Assembly (NCBI GenBank): GCA_016882485.1
Contig: VGPT01000002.1
Span: forward strand, 1-64,000
DNA length: 64,000 nt
Reading direction: 5' to 3'
From: Cyanobacteria bacterium M_surface_10_m1_298
GTDB lineage: Bacteria > Cyanobacteriota > Cyanobacteriia > PCC-6307 > Cyanobiaceae
The translations under genes and the position numbers were made by a program. Under the pieces are notes generated by a model, which was given only the letters and a program-made list of their open reading frames with translations, did not search any database and was not told the origin of the DNA. Below are positions 17,466 to 25,834 of the stretch, one piece after another. Positions within the stretch are counted from its first letter, which is position 1, and each line of letters starts with the position of its first letter.

Positions 17466-18644
17466 TCAGATCCCCACGCAGCGGTGCAGCTCCGCCAGAG
17501 CCTGATGCAACAGGGCTCGCTGTTGCGGCGGCATCTCGCGGTTGTCGAGGTCGGCCTGGAGGCCCCGGGCCACACTCGCGATCAGCGGGTCATCGGCTCT
17601 GCTGGTGAGCTGGTCGAGCTCGCCGACATCCGCTGCAAGCCCGCAGCGACCGCGACGTTTCAGGCGCAACAACTGCGCCTCCAGCCGCTCCAGCAGGGCC
17701 CCATAGCGCTGGTGGGCCTCGTAGCTGAGGCTGCCGCTTTCCTCGAGCAACAGCAGGTGCTGGCCTGGTTCATCGCCCAGGTGCTCCTGCAGCAGCAACT
17801 CCAGGCGCTTCAGATCCTCAGGCTGTTTGAACTCCACCCGTTGGTGGAGCCAGTGCAGGGCCCCGGTCGCCACCGGGTGCACCTGGGGCATGCCGCCCCG
17901 GCTGACCTGCACTGCCAACACCTGGGCGCCTTGGTAGTCCGCGTTGCGGGGGAAGCGATCGGGTTCGGGTGTGCCGCTGTACCAGCTTTTGGCATTGACC
18001 TGCTTCATCCCATGCCAATCGCCTAACGCCACGTAGTCGACTAAGTCGACCAAGCTTGGATCCAGGCGCAGGCGGTTGCGATCGCTGGCCGGATTCTCCT
18101 CATCCGCGTCGAGGTCATCGGCACCGAAGCCCTGAACCGAACCATGGGCCAGCAGCAGGCGCGGTCTGTCGCTGGGGAGCTCAGACCAGTCGAGATCGCG
18201 GATCCAGGCGGTGGGCTCATCACTCTCGTGGCGGCGCAGCAGCGGGCAGGGCAGCACGATCGCCTGCTGCAGCACCAGGGGCTTCCGTTCGAGCAGCACC
18301 TGCAGGTTGGGCGCCCGGCGCTGCTGTTCCGCCTGAAAGAACGCCTGGTGCCAGACACTGCCCGCAGCCCCATGGTCGTGGTTGCCAGGGATCACCAGCA
18401 CGGGGATTTGCAGACGTCCGATCGCCTGACAGACGGCGCTCACATCACTGCTGCTGGGGGTGGGCGAGTCGAACAGATCTCCGGCCACCAGCAGCAGCGA
18501 GGCGGCCTGTTCCTGGGCGCGATCACCGATGCGTGCGATGCAGTCGATGCGGGTTTGGCGCAGCCGGGCCCGTTTGTCAGGGTCTTGCACCCGGGCGAAG
18601 GGCTTGCCGATCTGCCAGTCGGCGCTGTGCAGGATCGACAGCAT
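17466..18644 (-). CDS. SbcD/Mre11-like DNA nuclease (metallophosphoesterase)
   Basis: 392 residues with phosphoesterase motifs in order: 'HSADWQIG' (DxH variant with W), 'LLVAGDLFDSP' (GDxxD), 'VIPGNHDHG' (GNHD), 'LLLAHGSV' and 'ALGDWHGM' (GDxH). The family cleaves DNA with manganese and works with an SbcC/Rad50 ATPase, encoded directly downstream after a 4-base gap. The first motif has Asp-Trp-Gln where many relatives have Asp-x-His, so one metal ligand may be replaced. Confidence 0.85.
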   Translation of the reverse strand: MLSILHSADWQIGKPFARVQDPDKRARLRQTRIDCIARIGDRAQEQAASLLLVAGDLFDSPTPSSSDVSAVCQAIGRLQIPVLVIPGNHDHGAAGSVWHQAFFQAEQQRRAPNLQVLLERKPLVLQQAIVLPCPLLRRHESDEPTAWIRDLDWSELPSDRPRLLLAHGSVQGFGADDLDADEENPASDRNRLRLDPSLVDLVDYVALGDWHGMKQVNAKSWYSGTPEPDRFPRNADYQGAQVLAVQVSRGGMPQVHPVATGALHWLHQRVEFKQPEDLKRLELLLQEHLGDEPGQHLLLLEESGSLSYEAHQRYGALLERLEAQLLRLKRRGRCGLAADVGELDQLTSRADDPLIASVARGLQADLDNREMPPQQRALLHQALAELHRCVGI

Positions 18645-18734
18645 GGAAGCCCCGAGGTTCAGGCTGTATTTCAGCGTGCTTGCATCGGGCTTGGGCAGTG
18701 CAGACTGACGCTTGGTGCTCTGAGCCCGCTGACC

Positions 18735-19067
18735 ATGCCCTTGTTGCTTCGCTGGTTCTGTGCGGCTCTGCTGCTGCTAGGGCTGCTCTGGCCGCAGGCC
18801 GCCTGGGCGTCAGACGGGGCCCAGTTGTTTGAGATGAACTGCGCCGGATGCCATGTCAACGGCGGCAACATCATTCGCCGCGGCAAGACCCTCAAGCTGG
18901 CGGCCCTGGAGCGGCAGGGCCTGGCCTCCGAAGAGGCGATCGCCGCCATCGCCGCCCAAGGTATTGGCCAGATGAGCGGCTACGGCGATGCTCTGGGGCC
19001 CGAAGGGGTGCAGTTGGTGGCCGCCTGGGTCTGGCAGCAAAGTCAGGCGGGCTGGCCGAAGGGCTGA
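18735..19067 (+). CDS. Cytochrome c6-like protein
   Basis: 110 residues: signal peptide (1-25, ending 'PQAAWA'), haem-attachment motif 'CAGCH' near residue 36, and a methionine in 'GIGQMSGYGDAL' as the likely sixth ligand. It is a small soluble lumenal or periplasmic electron carrier. The sequence 'NGGNIIRRGKTLKL' and the lack of the 'AMPAFGGRL' ending of PetJ place it nearer the c6B/c6C type than the plastocyanin-replacing c6 (inference). Confidence 0.85.
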   Translation: MPLLLRWFCAALLLLGLLWPQAAWASDGAQLFEMNCAGCHVNGGNIIRRGKTLKLAALERQGLASEEAIAAIAAQGIGQMSGYGDALGPEGVQLVAAWVWQQSQAGWPKG

Positions 19068-19096
19068 ATCAGCACGCCTGAGTCAGAACGCCTGAA

Positions 19097-19363
19097 TCAG
19101 AACGCCTGAATCCAGGGGTAGACCTGGATCTCGGTCCAGATGCCGTTGCGCCAGTAGACGTCGTTGTGGAGCAGATCCTCCACCTGTTGTTGGCTTTCGG
19201 CCTCGTAGATGCCGAACACGTGGGTGCTCCCCTCGGTGGGCCCCAGGGTGATTAGAACCCCCCGATCCTTCTGTTGCTGTAAGCCCGCCAGGTGCTCCTC
19301 GCGATAGGGGGTGCGCTTCTCGAGCGCGTTGTCGCAGTAGGTCCCCCAGAGAACAAAGCGCAC
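19097..19363 (-). CDS. YciI-like protein
   Basis: 88 residues of the ferredoxin-like YciI fold: 'MRFVLWGTYCDNALEKRTPY', '...REEHLAGL', 'GPTEGSTHVFGIYEA' and the closing 'EIQVYPW'. The conserved histidine is present in 'REEHLAGL'. The family has no settled function. It is a single gene between a cytochrome and a secreted protein. Confidence 0.75.
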   Translation of the reverse strand: MRFVLWGTYCDNALEKRTPYREEHLAGLQQQKDRGVLITLGPTEGSTHVFGIYEAESQQQVEDLLHNDVYWRNGIWTEIQVYPWIQAF

Positions 19364-19390
19364 GTGGCTGCAGGCGTCAGTGCGGGAAAG

Positions 19391-19705
19391 TTACAGCCAC
19401 CCCCCGGCCAGAATCGGTTGCCGGATTTTGCTGGGCAGCAGGATTGGTTCGTAGGTCGGTTGCGCCTTGGCGCTGTCATCCCAGCGCACCTTGCAGCGGA
19501 ATGCAGTGCCATCGCTGGTGCGTTTGCGGCGCAGCACGAACTGCTGCACGACGGCCTTCTCGGGCATCAGGTATTGGGCCTGGTTGCAGGCATCCACTTC
19601 CGAGATGTTGGAGGTGTAGTCGCTCCAACCGGTCTGGGCGAAGGCGGGGGTCACGGTGAGACTGCCCAGCAGGAGCCCGGCGGTGATCAGGAGTCGGTGA
19701 GCCAT
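19391..19705 (-). CDS. Small secreted protein, unknown
   Basis: 104 residues with a signal peptide (1-23, cut near 'PAFAQT'). The mature part has 'VDACNQAQYLMPEKAVVQQF' and 'FRCKVRWDD', including two cysteines that could form a disulfide. No family recognised. ATG 19705 was chosen since it begins the signal peptide; the longer upstream frame overlaps the end of trpA. Confidence 0.65.
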   Translation of the reverse strand: MAHRLLITAGLLLGSLTVTPAFAQTGWSDYTSNISEVDACNQAQYLMPEKAVVQQFVLRRKRTSDGTAFRCKVRWDDSAKAQPTYEPILLPSKIRQPILAGGWL

Positions 19706-19757
19706 CGGGCCAGCCACAGCACGTCGTTGACCCCCATTGTGGCGACCCGGGGCAAGC

Positions 19758-20573
19758 TCAGGCGGCATCAAGGGCCGTTCGAAGCTCCCCGCAGAAGCGA
19801 CCAGCGGCGGCGGCCACATCCGCCTGCTGGGCGTGGGCTTCCGCCATCACCTTCACCAGGGCGCTGCCCACGATGGCGCCATCGGCCCCCCAGTCACGCA
19901 CCTGACGGGCCTGCTCCGGGCCGGAGATACCAAAGCCCACGGCCACCGGTGTGGGGCCCATGCCCTTGAGTTGCTGCACCAGACCAGCCACCCTGTTTTC
20001 GATGGTGGTCCGCACACCGGTCACGCCGGTCACGCTCACCAGATAGGTGAAGCCGCGGCTGGCGGCAGCAATGCGACCCATACGATCGGAGGGCGTGGTG
20101 GGTGCCACCAGCAGCACCAGATCCAACCCCTCTGCAGCGGCGATGGCTGAGAGCTTCTCGGCTTCTTCCAGAGGGAGATCGGGCACCACCAGGCCGGCTG
20201 CTCCGGCAGCCGCGGCATCGCGGCAGAAACTCTCCATGCCGCGGTTCAGCAGGGGATTGCTGTAGGTGAAGAGGATCACCGGAATGGTCAGTTGCCCTTT
20301 CAGGCTGCTGAGCATCTCCAGCACGCGGCCGGGGGTGGTGGCAGAACCCAGGGCCCGGCTGGCGGCCGCCTGAATCACCGGGCCATCGGCGAGGGGATCG
20401 CTGTAGGGGATGCCCAGCTCGATCATGTCGGCGCCTGCGGCCTCAAGAGCCAGCAGGGCGGATCGGGTGGTGGCGAGGTCGGGATCGCCCGCCATCAGGA
20501 AAGGCATCAGGGCGCAGCGACCTTCGCCGCGGAGCTGGTTGAAACGCTGCTGAATGGGGGTGCTGGTGGTCAC
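19758..20573 (-). CDS. trpA: Tryptophan synthase alpha subunit
   Basis: 271 residues, full length. The catalytic glutamate and aspartate are in '[20 protein letters not shown]', and the phosphate-binding 'GFGISGPEQ' and '[11 protein letters not shown]' are present. It splits indole-3-glycerol phosphate to indole, which passes to TrpB. trpB is not nearby; separate trpA and trpB are normal in cyanobacteria. It follows ndhL and DUF3007 on the same strand. Confidence 0.97.
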   Translation of the reverse strand: MTTSTPIQQRFNQLRGEGRCALMPFLMAGDPDLATTRSALLALEAAGADMIELGIPYSDPLADGPVIQAAASRALGSATTPGRVLEMLSSLKGQLTIPVILFTYSNPLLNRGMESFCRDAAAAGAAGLVVPDLPLEEAEKLSAIAAAEGLDLVLLVAPTTPSDRMGRIAAASRGFTYLVSVTGVTGVRTTIENRVAGLVQQLKGMGPTPVAVGFGISGPEQARQVRDWGADGAIVGSALVKVMAEAHAQQADVAAAAGRFCGELRTALDAA

Positions 20574-20624
20574 GGCAGCGGATCTGCTGCCCGTGAGCCT
20601 ATGGGGTCGCAGGAACTGGGAGCC

Positions 20625-20984
20625 TCAGCCCTCGCTGGTCCCTTTTTCGGTTTCGGTGATCTGGCCCAGTTCCCGCAGCAGTGCCTCCTGCTCATCAGGC
20701 GAGAGAGCCTCAAAACGTTGCTGCAGCTCCTCGTCGGTGGCGGCGTCATAGGACGCCCGGAAGCGACGGCGCTGCTCCATGTAGGTCATGTTTCCGGTCA
20801 CGACCCGGAACAGATACGAGCCTGTCCAGATCAGAACGATCGCCACCAGGACGGCCTGAGTGGCGATCCCGGCGCTGAATCCCTCAAACCCAGCCGCCTG
20901 AAAGCCCACATAGCCCAGACCGCCCACGCCAAAGATGGCCAGCCCTGCCAGCAGGGCTTTGCCCCGGGTGATCCCTTGCGCCAT
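20625..20984 (-). CDS. DUF3007 membrane protein
   Basis: 119 residues with two N-terminal transmembrane helices, then 'TGSYLFRVVTGNMTYMEQRR' and a charged acidic tail ('SPDEQEALLRELG'), the usual DUF3007 layout in cyanobacteria and plastids. Function unknown. Its start shares one base with the ndhL stop, so it may be linked to NDH-1 complexes (inference from position). Confidence 0.85.
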   Translation of the reverse strand: MAQGITRGKALLAGLAIFGVGGLGYVGFQAAGFEGFSAGIATQAVLVAIVLIWTGSYLFRVVTGNMTYMEQRRRFRASYDAATDEELQQRFEALSPDEQEALLRELGQITETEKGTSEG

Positions 20985-21259
20985 CAGACCTGACCCTGTC
21001 CCTGCAGGCGCAGATTCACAAAGGGAGCGAAGACGATCAAACCGGGGAAGAAGAGGAACACCAGGCCATAAATGGCTGTGCGCTCAAGTTTGCCCATCAC
21101 GGTCCAGCGCTTGGCCATCCAGGCCATCAGAGCCAGGGGCACCACCACCAGGTAGGCCCCGCCCAGGGCGATATAGGCCGCGATCACCAGCAGGGTCTCG
21201 CCGGAAAGAGAGCTGAGAAACCCAGGCAGGGGCACGGCAGGCGAACCAACTTCAGGCAA
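20984..21259 (-). CDS. ndhL: NAD(P)H-quinone oxidoreductase subunit L
   Basis: 91 residues with two transmembrane helices and the conserved '[20 protein letters not shown]' and '[16 protein letters not shown]' segments. NdhL is a small membrane subunit of thylakoid NDH-1, needed for respiratory and cyclic electron flow. The longest frame starts at TTG 21259; GTG 21235, which gives an 83-residue protein, is an equally good start. Confidence 0.9.
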   Translation of the reverse strand: MPEVGSPAVPLPGFLSSLSGETLLVIAAYIALGGAYLVVVPLALMAWMAKRWTVMGKLERTAIYGLVFLFFPGLIVFAPFVNLRLQGQGQV

Positions 21260-21304
21260 ATCTAGGATGGGCAGGCGGATGCGCGGGTATGCGCGTTCAA
21301 CGCC

Positions 21305-21388
21305 GGGACCATGGCGGAATTGGTAGACGCAGCGGACTTAAAATCCGCAGACGGCAACGTTGTGAGGGTTCAAGTCCCTCTGGTCCCA
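21305..21388 (+). tRNA. tRNA-Leu (anticodon UAA)
   Basis: 84 bases. The acceptor stem GGGACCA pairs with TGGTCCC, the D-loop reads 'TTGGTAGACGC', the anticodon loop is 'ACTTAAAATC' with TAA, there is a long class II variable arm ('GCAACGTTGTGA'), and the T arm 'GGTTCAAGTCCC' is standard. CCA is not encoded. No intron is present in this copy. Confidence 0.97.
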
Positions 21389-21452
21389 TCGAAACGTTGA
21401 CCACAACTTCGTGACAGCGGAGCTGACAGCGCGCTGAGTCGTCGCCAGGGTG

Positions 21453-21977
21453 ATGACTGTTGAGGTCAGCGCCCACCCCATGCTTGAGCTGCTGCCGCCG
21501 CTCAACGATCACAACCTGCCGTGGATGGACACCATCCATCCGATCGTTGTGCACTTCGTGATCGCGATGGCACTGATTGCCTTCGTCTTCGACGTGATCG
21601 GCGTGGTCTGGCGCAAGCCACCGTTGTTTGAGGTGAGCTTCTGGAATCTGCTGTTTGCCACGGGGGCGATCTTCGTGGCGATCATTTTTGGCCAGGTGGA
21701 GGCAGGTCTAGCCGCGCCCTACGGAGCGGCGCGCAACATCCTCGATATCCACACCACGATCGGCTGGTCGTTGGCAGGGGTGTTGTCGCTCCTCTCGGGT
21801 TGGCGCTACGTGATTCGATCACGGGACCCTGAAACGTTGCCCTTGACGTTCCTGGGGGCTGGATCGCTGGTCAGCGCCCTGATCTGCGTGCAGATCGTTC
21901 TTGGAGACAAGTTGATCTGGACCTACGGCCTGCACACCGTGAAGGTGGTGGCGGCGATGCGGGAGGGGCTGATCTGA
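21453..21977 (+). CDS. DUF2231 membrane protein, first of pair
   Basis: 174 residues with four transmembrane helices and the DUF2231 opening 'IHPIVVHFVIAMALIAFVFD', plus 'ILDIHTTIGWSLAGVL' and a late 'GLHTVKVV'. Several helix-embedded histidines could hold haem. The stop overlaps the next DUF2231 gene (TGATG), and the two precede the oxidase genes closely, so a role in assembly or electron delivery to the oxidase is likely (inference). GTG 21450 or ATG 21480 are other possible starts. Confidence 0.8.
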   Translation: MTVEVSAHPMLELLPPLNDHNLPWMDTIHPIVVHFVIAMALIAFVFDVIGVVWRKPPLFEVSFWNLLFATGAIFVAIIFGQVEAGLAAPYGAARNILDIHTTIGWSLAGVLSLLSGWRYVIRSRDPETLPLTFLGAGSLVSALICVQIVLGDKLIWTYGLHTVKVVAAMREGLI

Positions 21978-22606
21978 TGCTCTTCGCTCTCGCCTACTCC
22001 CCCGAGCAGTCGCCGATCGATCAGATCGCCTCCGAACTCGGAGCCAACGGGCTGCCTTACAGCCTGCCGATCCACCCGAATCTGGTGCACCTCACCATCG
22101 GCTTGTTTGTGATTGCCATCGCCTTCGATCTGGTGGGTGCTTTCTATCCTTTGGAGAAGCGGGTGTTTCGCTTTCTCGCTCTGCCGATCACCCGTGGTGG
22201 TTTCCACGATGTGGGTTGGTACAACCTGTTGGCGTGCTGCCTGGTGACCTTCTTCACGGTCGCTGCTGGCTTCTACGAAATGCTCACGGCTGTGCCATTG
22301 CCCGGCGTGAAGAGCACCTTCGGCTTAGGCGGCATGACCACGATGCTCTGGCATGGCGTGGGCGGGGTGCTGGTGCTGGCGGTGATCGTGGGAATGACCG
22401 TTTGGCGCGGGTTCCAGCGCTATGCCTGGCGCCGTGACATGGGCCGTCAGGTGCAGTGGCTCTACCTCGCCGTTGGCGTTGTGATGTACGCCGTGATCGG
22501 CCTGCACGGCACCCTCGGCGCTCAGATGGCCGCTGAATTCGGTATTCACATCGCCGCCGATCAGCTTCTGCAGGCCGGCGCTGATCTCCACACCGCGTTG
22601 CCATGA
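21977..22606 (+). CDS. DUF2231 membrane protein, second of pair
   Basis: 209 residues. The DUF2231 core is 'IHPNLVHLTIGLFVIAIAFD'; further helices carry 'MTTMLWHGVGGVLVLAVIVG' and 'VVMYAVIGLHGTLGAQM'. The N-terminal 40 residues are an extra soluble segment. It lies between the first DUF2231 gene (1-base overlap) and ctaC2 (13-base gap) and is part of the oxidase operon by spacing. Confidence 0.8.
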   Translation: MLFALAYSPEQSPIDQIASELGANGLPYSLPIHPNLVHLTIGLFVIAIAFDLVGAFYPLEKRVFRFLALPITRGGFHDVGWYNLLACCLVTFFTVAAGFYEMLTAVPLPGVKSTFGLGGMTTMLWHGVGGVLVLAVIVGMTVWRGFQRYAWRRDMGRQVQWLYLAVGVVMYAVIGLHGTLGAQMAAEFGIHIAADQLLQAGADLHTALP

Positions 22607-22619
22607 GGACGGTGTTGCC

Positions 22620-23558
22620 ATGACCAGCTCCTCAACGCGATCGATCAACACCACCGCCGTGGTTGGCCTCAGCTTCTGGGTCGGGTTGATGGTGCTGATC
22701 AGTCATTGGATGGGACAGCAAGCCCATCGCTGGCTGCCGGTTCAGGCCTCCACCGCTGCACCCCTGGTGGATGACCTGTTCAGCTTTGAAACCGCCATCG
22801 GCACGTTTGTGTTTCTGGGGGTGGTGTCGGTGATGGTGTGGGTGATGTTGTTCAACCGAGCCGAGAAATACGACGAAACCGATGCGATTCCGATCGAGGG
22901 CAACACCCGGCTGGAGGTGATCTGGACGGCGATTCCCTTCGTGCTGGTGATGGGGATTGCTTTCTGGACCATTCGCGCCTCCGATCAGCTCGGAACCCTC
23001 GGGCCGATGGAGCACATCCATCCCCGAAACCCGGTTGAAGAGGCGGGCGGCTATCTCGGTGACCGTTTGCCGGCGGAGCAGGTGGAGGTGATTGCCCGGC
23101 AGTGGTCGTGGGAGTTTCGCTATCCCGGCACGACCGTCTCCTCCACGGAGTTACACCTTGCAGTTGATCAGCCGGTCACCTTCCGTTTGGTCTCTGAAGA
23201 CGTTCTTCACGGCTTCTACATCCCCGCGTTTCGCGTTAAGCAGGATGTGGTTCCGGGCCGGGCGATCGATTTCAACGTGACCCCGACACGCGAAGGGGTG
23301 TATCGCCTGCGTGACTCGCAATTCAGTGGCACCTGGTTTGCCGCCAATCAAGCCGACGTGGTGGTGGAAAGCGCTGAGGAGCATCAGGAGTGGCTGCAGA
23401 AGGCCGCTCGAGCCCCTCTGCAGCCGGGCTTGAGCCTCGCGGTCTCGGAGTACGCCACCCGCCAGGCCCGTTCCAATCCCGGTTGGGCGACCGTGCCCCC
23501 GGCGCCTCCCCCTCAGGTGAACGTTCCCGGATCACCCGCTCAGCCCCACCAAGCCTGA
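22620..23558 (+). CDS. ctaC2: Alternative terminal oxidase subunit II, lacking CuA ligands
   Basis: 312 residues: two transmembrane helices ('LEVIWTAIPFVLVMGIAFW' in the second) and a periplasmic cupredoxin domain ('QWSWEFRYPG', 'VLHGFYIPAFRVKQDVVPG'). Where cytochrome c oxidases have the CuA motif with two cysteines, this protein reads 'RDSQFSGTWFAANQ', without any cysteine. Loss of CuA is known for the cyanobacterial alternative respiratory terminal oxidase, believed to take electrons from quinol or another donor. Its stop overlaps the start of ctaD2. Confidence 0.92.
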   Translation: MTSSSTRSINTTAVVGLSFWVGLMVLISHWMGQQAHRWLPVQASTAAPLVDDLFSFETAIGTFVFLGVVSVMVWVMLFNRAEKYDETDAIPIEGNTRLEVIWTAIPFVLVMGIAFWTIRASDQLGTLGPMEHIHPRNPVEEAGGYLGDRLPAEQVEVIARQWSWEFRYPGTTVSSTELHLAVDQPVTFRLVSEDVLHGFYIPAFRVKQDVVPGRAIDFNVTPTREGVYRLRDSQFSGTWFAANQADVVVESAEEHQEWLQKAARAPLQPGLSLAVSEYATRQARSNPGWATVPPAPPPQVNVPGSPAQPHQA

Positions 23559-25234
23559 TGACCATCGCCACCTTTCCGCCAGAGCCAACACCCGAACAGG
23601 GGTGGGGCCGTTACTTCGGCTTCTGCACCGATGCCAAGGTGATCGGCATTCAATACATCGTGACCGCCTTTTTCTTTTTCCTGATCGGCGGCCTGCTGGC
23701 CATGGTGATCCGCGGGGAGCTGATTACACCGGCGAGTGATCTGGTGGACCGAGCTGTTTACAACGGCATCTACACGATGCACGGAACAATTATGTTGTTC
23801 CTGTTCATTTTCCCGGTGCTCAATGGTCTCAACAATCTGTTGATTCCCACCATGATTGGAGCGCCTGATATGGCGTTCCCGCGGCTCAACGCTGTCGCGT
23901 TCTGGCTGGTGCCGATCTTCGGCTTTCTGCTGATGGCCAGCTTCTTTGTCCCGGGTGGGCCGGCCTATTCCGGTTGGTGGAGTTACCCGCCGGTGAGTAT
24001 TCAGAATCCAGTCGGCCATCTGATCAATGGCCAGGGAATGTGGATCACAGCAGTGGCTCTCTCCGGTGTTTCATCGATCATGGGGGCGATCAATTTCGTA
24101 ACCACCATCCTGCGGATGCGCGCTCCGGGGATGACCCTGTTTCGCATGCCCGTGTTCTGCTGGACGGCTCTCGCAGCCCAGAGCCTGCAGTTGATCGGCC
24201 TGCCTGCTCTCACCGGCGGGGCAATCATGCTGCTGATGGATCTCACCTTTGGCACCAGCTTTTATCGCCCGGAAGGTGGCGGTGATCCGGTCCTCTATCA
24301 ACACTTCTTCTGGTTCTACTCGCACCCGGCGGTTTACGTGATCATCCTGCCGGTGTTTGGGATTTTTTCTGAACTGTTCCCGGTTTATTCGCGTAAGCCG
24401 CTGTTTGGTTATGTCTATGTCGCTCTGGCCTCCTTCATCATTGTTGGGCTCGGCTTGATTGTCTGGGTGCACCACATGTTCCCCAGTGGTGTGGCCCAGT
24501 GGATGCGCAACCTGTTTATGGTTACCACCATGCTGATTGCAGTGCCCACCGGCGTGAAGGTGTTTGCCTGGCTGGGCACGCTTTGGGGCGGCAAGTTGCG
24601 GCTCACAACGCCGATGCTCTTTTGTCTTGGCGGCTTGTTCAACTTTGTGTTCGCCGGCATCACCGGGATCATGTTGGCCACCGTTCCGGTGGACATTCAT
24701 GTGTCCAATACCTATTTCGTGGTGGGTCACTTCCACTACGTGATCTATGGCGCTGCGGTGATGGGCATCTTTGCCGCCATCTACCACTGGTTCCCCAAAT
24801 TCATCGGCCGTATGCCCTACGAAGGGCTCGGCAAGCTGCACTTTCTGCTCACCTTTATCGGGGCGAACCTCAACTTCCTGCCGATGCACCCCCTGGGTCT
24901 GACGGGGATGCCCAGGCGCGTGTCCAGCTATGACCCCGAATTCACCTTCTGGAACGTGGTGGCCAGCCTCGGTGCCTTCCTGCTGGGGGTGTCGATCATT
25001 CCGTTTCTACTCAACATGTTGAGCGCCTGGATTCGAGGCCCGAAGGCCACCCACAACCCTTGGAATGCCATCGGCCTGGAATGGCTGTTGCCTTCCCCTC
25101 CTCCGGAGGACAACTTTGGTGAGGAGGTGCCCACGGTGATCAGTCGCCCCTACGGCTACGGATCAGGCCAGCCCCTGGTGGAACACCAGGACGAGATCGA
25201 ACGCAGGCTTGCACTGCAGGAGGCCGCCGCATGA
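23558..25234 (+). CDS. ctaD2: Alternative terminal oxidase subunit I (haem-copper)
   Basis: 558 residues with twelve membrane helices. Haem and copper ligands are visible: 'YTMHGTIMLF' (low-spin haem), 'YSHPAVYVIILP' (CuB His and cross-linked Tyr), 'VWVHHMFPSG' (CuB His pair) and 'GHFHYVIYG' (both haems). The 'YSHPxVY' pattern replaces the glutamate of the usual 'GHPEVY' and marks an A2-type haem-copper oxidase. It reduces oxygen to water and pumps protons. GTG/ATG choice: ATG 23558 overlaps the ctaC2 stop. Confidence 0.95.
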   Translation: MTIATFPPEPTPEQGWGRYFGFCTDAKVIGIQYIVTAFFFFLIGGLLAMVIRGELITPASDLVDRAVYNGIYTMHGTIMLFLFIFPVLNGLNNLLIPTMIGAPDMAFPRLNAVAFWLVPIFGFLLMASFFVPGGPAYSGWWSYPPVSIQNPVGHLINGQGMWITAVALSGVSSIMGAINFVTTILRMRAPGMTLFRMPVFCWTALAAQSLQLIGLPALTGGAIMLLMDLTFGTSFYRPEGGGDPVLYQHFFWFYSHPAVYVIILPVFGIFSELFPVYSRKPLFGYVYVALASFIIVGLGLIVWVHHMFPSGVAQWMRNLFMVTTMLIAVPTGVKVFAWLGTLWGGKLRLTTPMLFCLGGLFNFVFAGITGIMLATVPVDIHVSNTYFVVGHFHYVIYGAAVMGIFAAIYHWFPKFIGRMPYEGLGKLHFLLTFIGANLNFLPMHPLGLTGMPRRVSSYDPEFTFWNVVASLGAFLLGVSIIPFLLNMLSAWIRGPKATHNPWNAIGLEWLLPSPPPEDNFGEEVPTVISRPYGYGSGQPLVEHQDEIERRLALQEAAA

Positions 25235-25824
25235 CCACCACCACACTGCAACAACCTGGGGCTCCCGCTGAGCACGAGGAGCATCCGAAGCACAACCTCA
25301 CCGGGTTCATCATCTTTCTGTGCTCGGAAAGCGTGATTTTCCTGGCCTTCTTCAGTGGCTATGCCCTGTTGAAGACCTCTGCTCTCAATTGGCTCCCCAA
25401 TGGCGTTGAGGGGTTGGAGTGGCGGATGCCGTTGATCAACACCATCGTGCTGGTCTCCAGCTCCGGCACCATCGCTTTGGCGGAGCACTTCAAGAACCGC
25501 GAGAACATGGCGCTGTTCCGAGGGTTCTGGCTGATGAGCATGGCCATGGGGGCCTACTTCCTCTATGGCCAGGCGGTGGAGTGGAGCGGTTTGCAGTTCG
25601 GTTTCACCTCGGGAACCTTTGGCGGCACCTTCTATCTGCTCACCGGTTTCCATGGCTTGCATGTGGCCACCGGCATCCTGTTGATGGGGCTGATGCTGAT
25701 CAAATCCTTCATCCCCGGCAATTACAAAGGCGGCGAACAGGGTGTGCAGGCCACCTCACTGTTCTGGCATTTTGTGGATGTGATCTGGATCATCCTCTTT
25801 CTGCTGATCTACGTGTGGCAATAG
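25231..25824 (+). CDS. ctaE2: Alternative terminal oxidase subunit III
   Basis: 197 residues with five transmembrane helices and the family pattern 'FYLLTGFHGLHVATGILLMG' and 'SLFWHFVDVIWIILFLLIYV'. Subunit III stabilises the haem-copper oxidase. The start overlaps ctaD2 by 4 bases (ATGA). A GMC oxidoreductase begins 10 bases after its stop, so the oxidase operon continues into that gene. Confidence 0.95.
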   Translation: MTTTTLQQPGAPAEHEEHPKHNLTGFIIFLCSESVIFLAFFSGYALLKTSALNWLPNGVEGLEWRMPLINTIVLVSSSGTIALAEHFKNRENMALFRGFWLMSMAMGAYFLYGQAVEWSGLQFGFTSGTFGGTFYLLTGFHGLHVATGILLMGLMLIKSFIPGNYKGGEQGVQATSLFWHFVDVIWIILFLLIYVWQ

Positions 25825-25834
25825 GAGGTTCACC

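Noticed and set aside
21305-21388. tRNA-Leu as an integration site for the 21-35 kb accessory region
   Set aside because: No partial repeat of the tRNA 3' end and no integrase were seen in the window, and the base composition does not change there.
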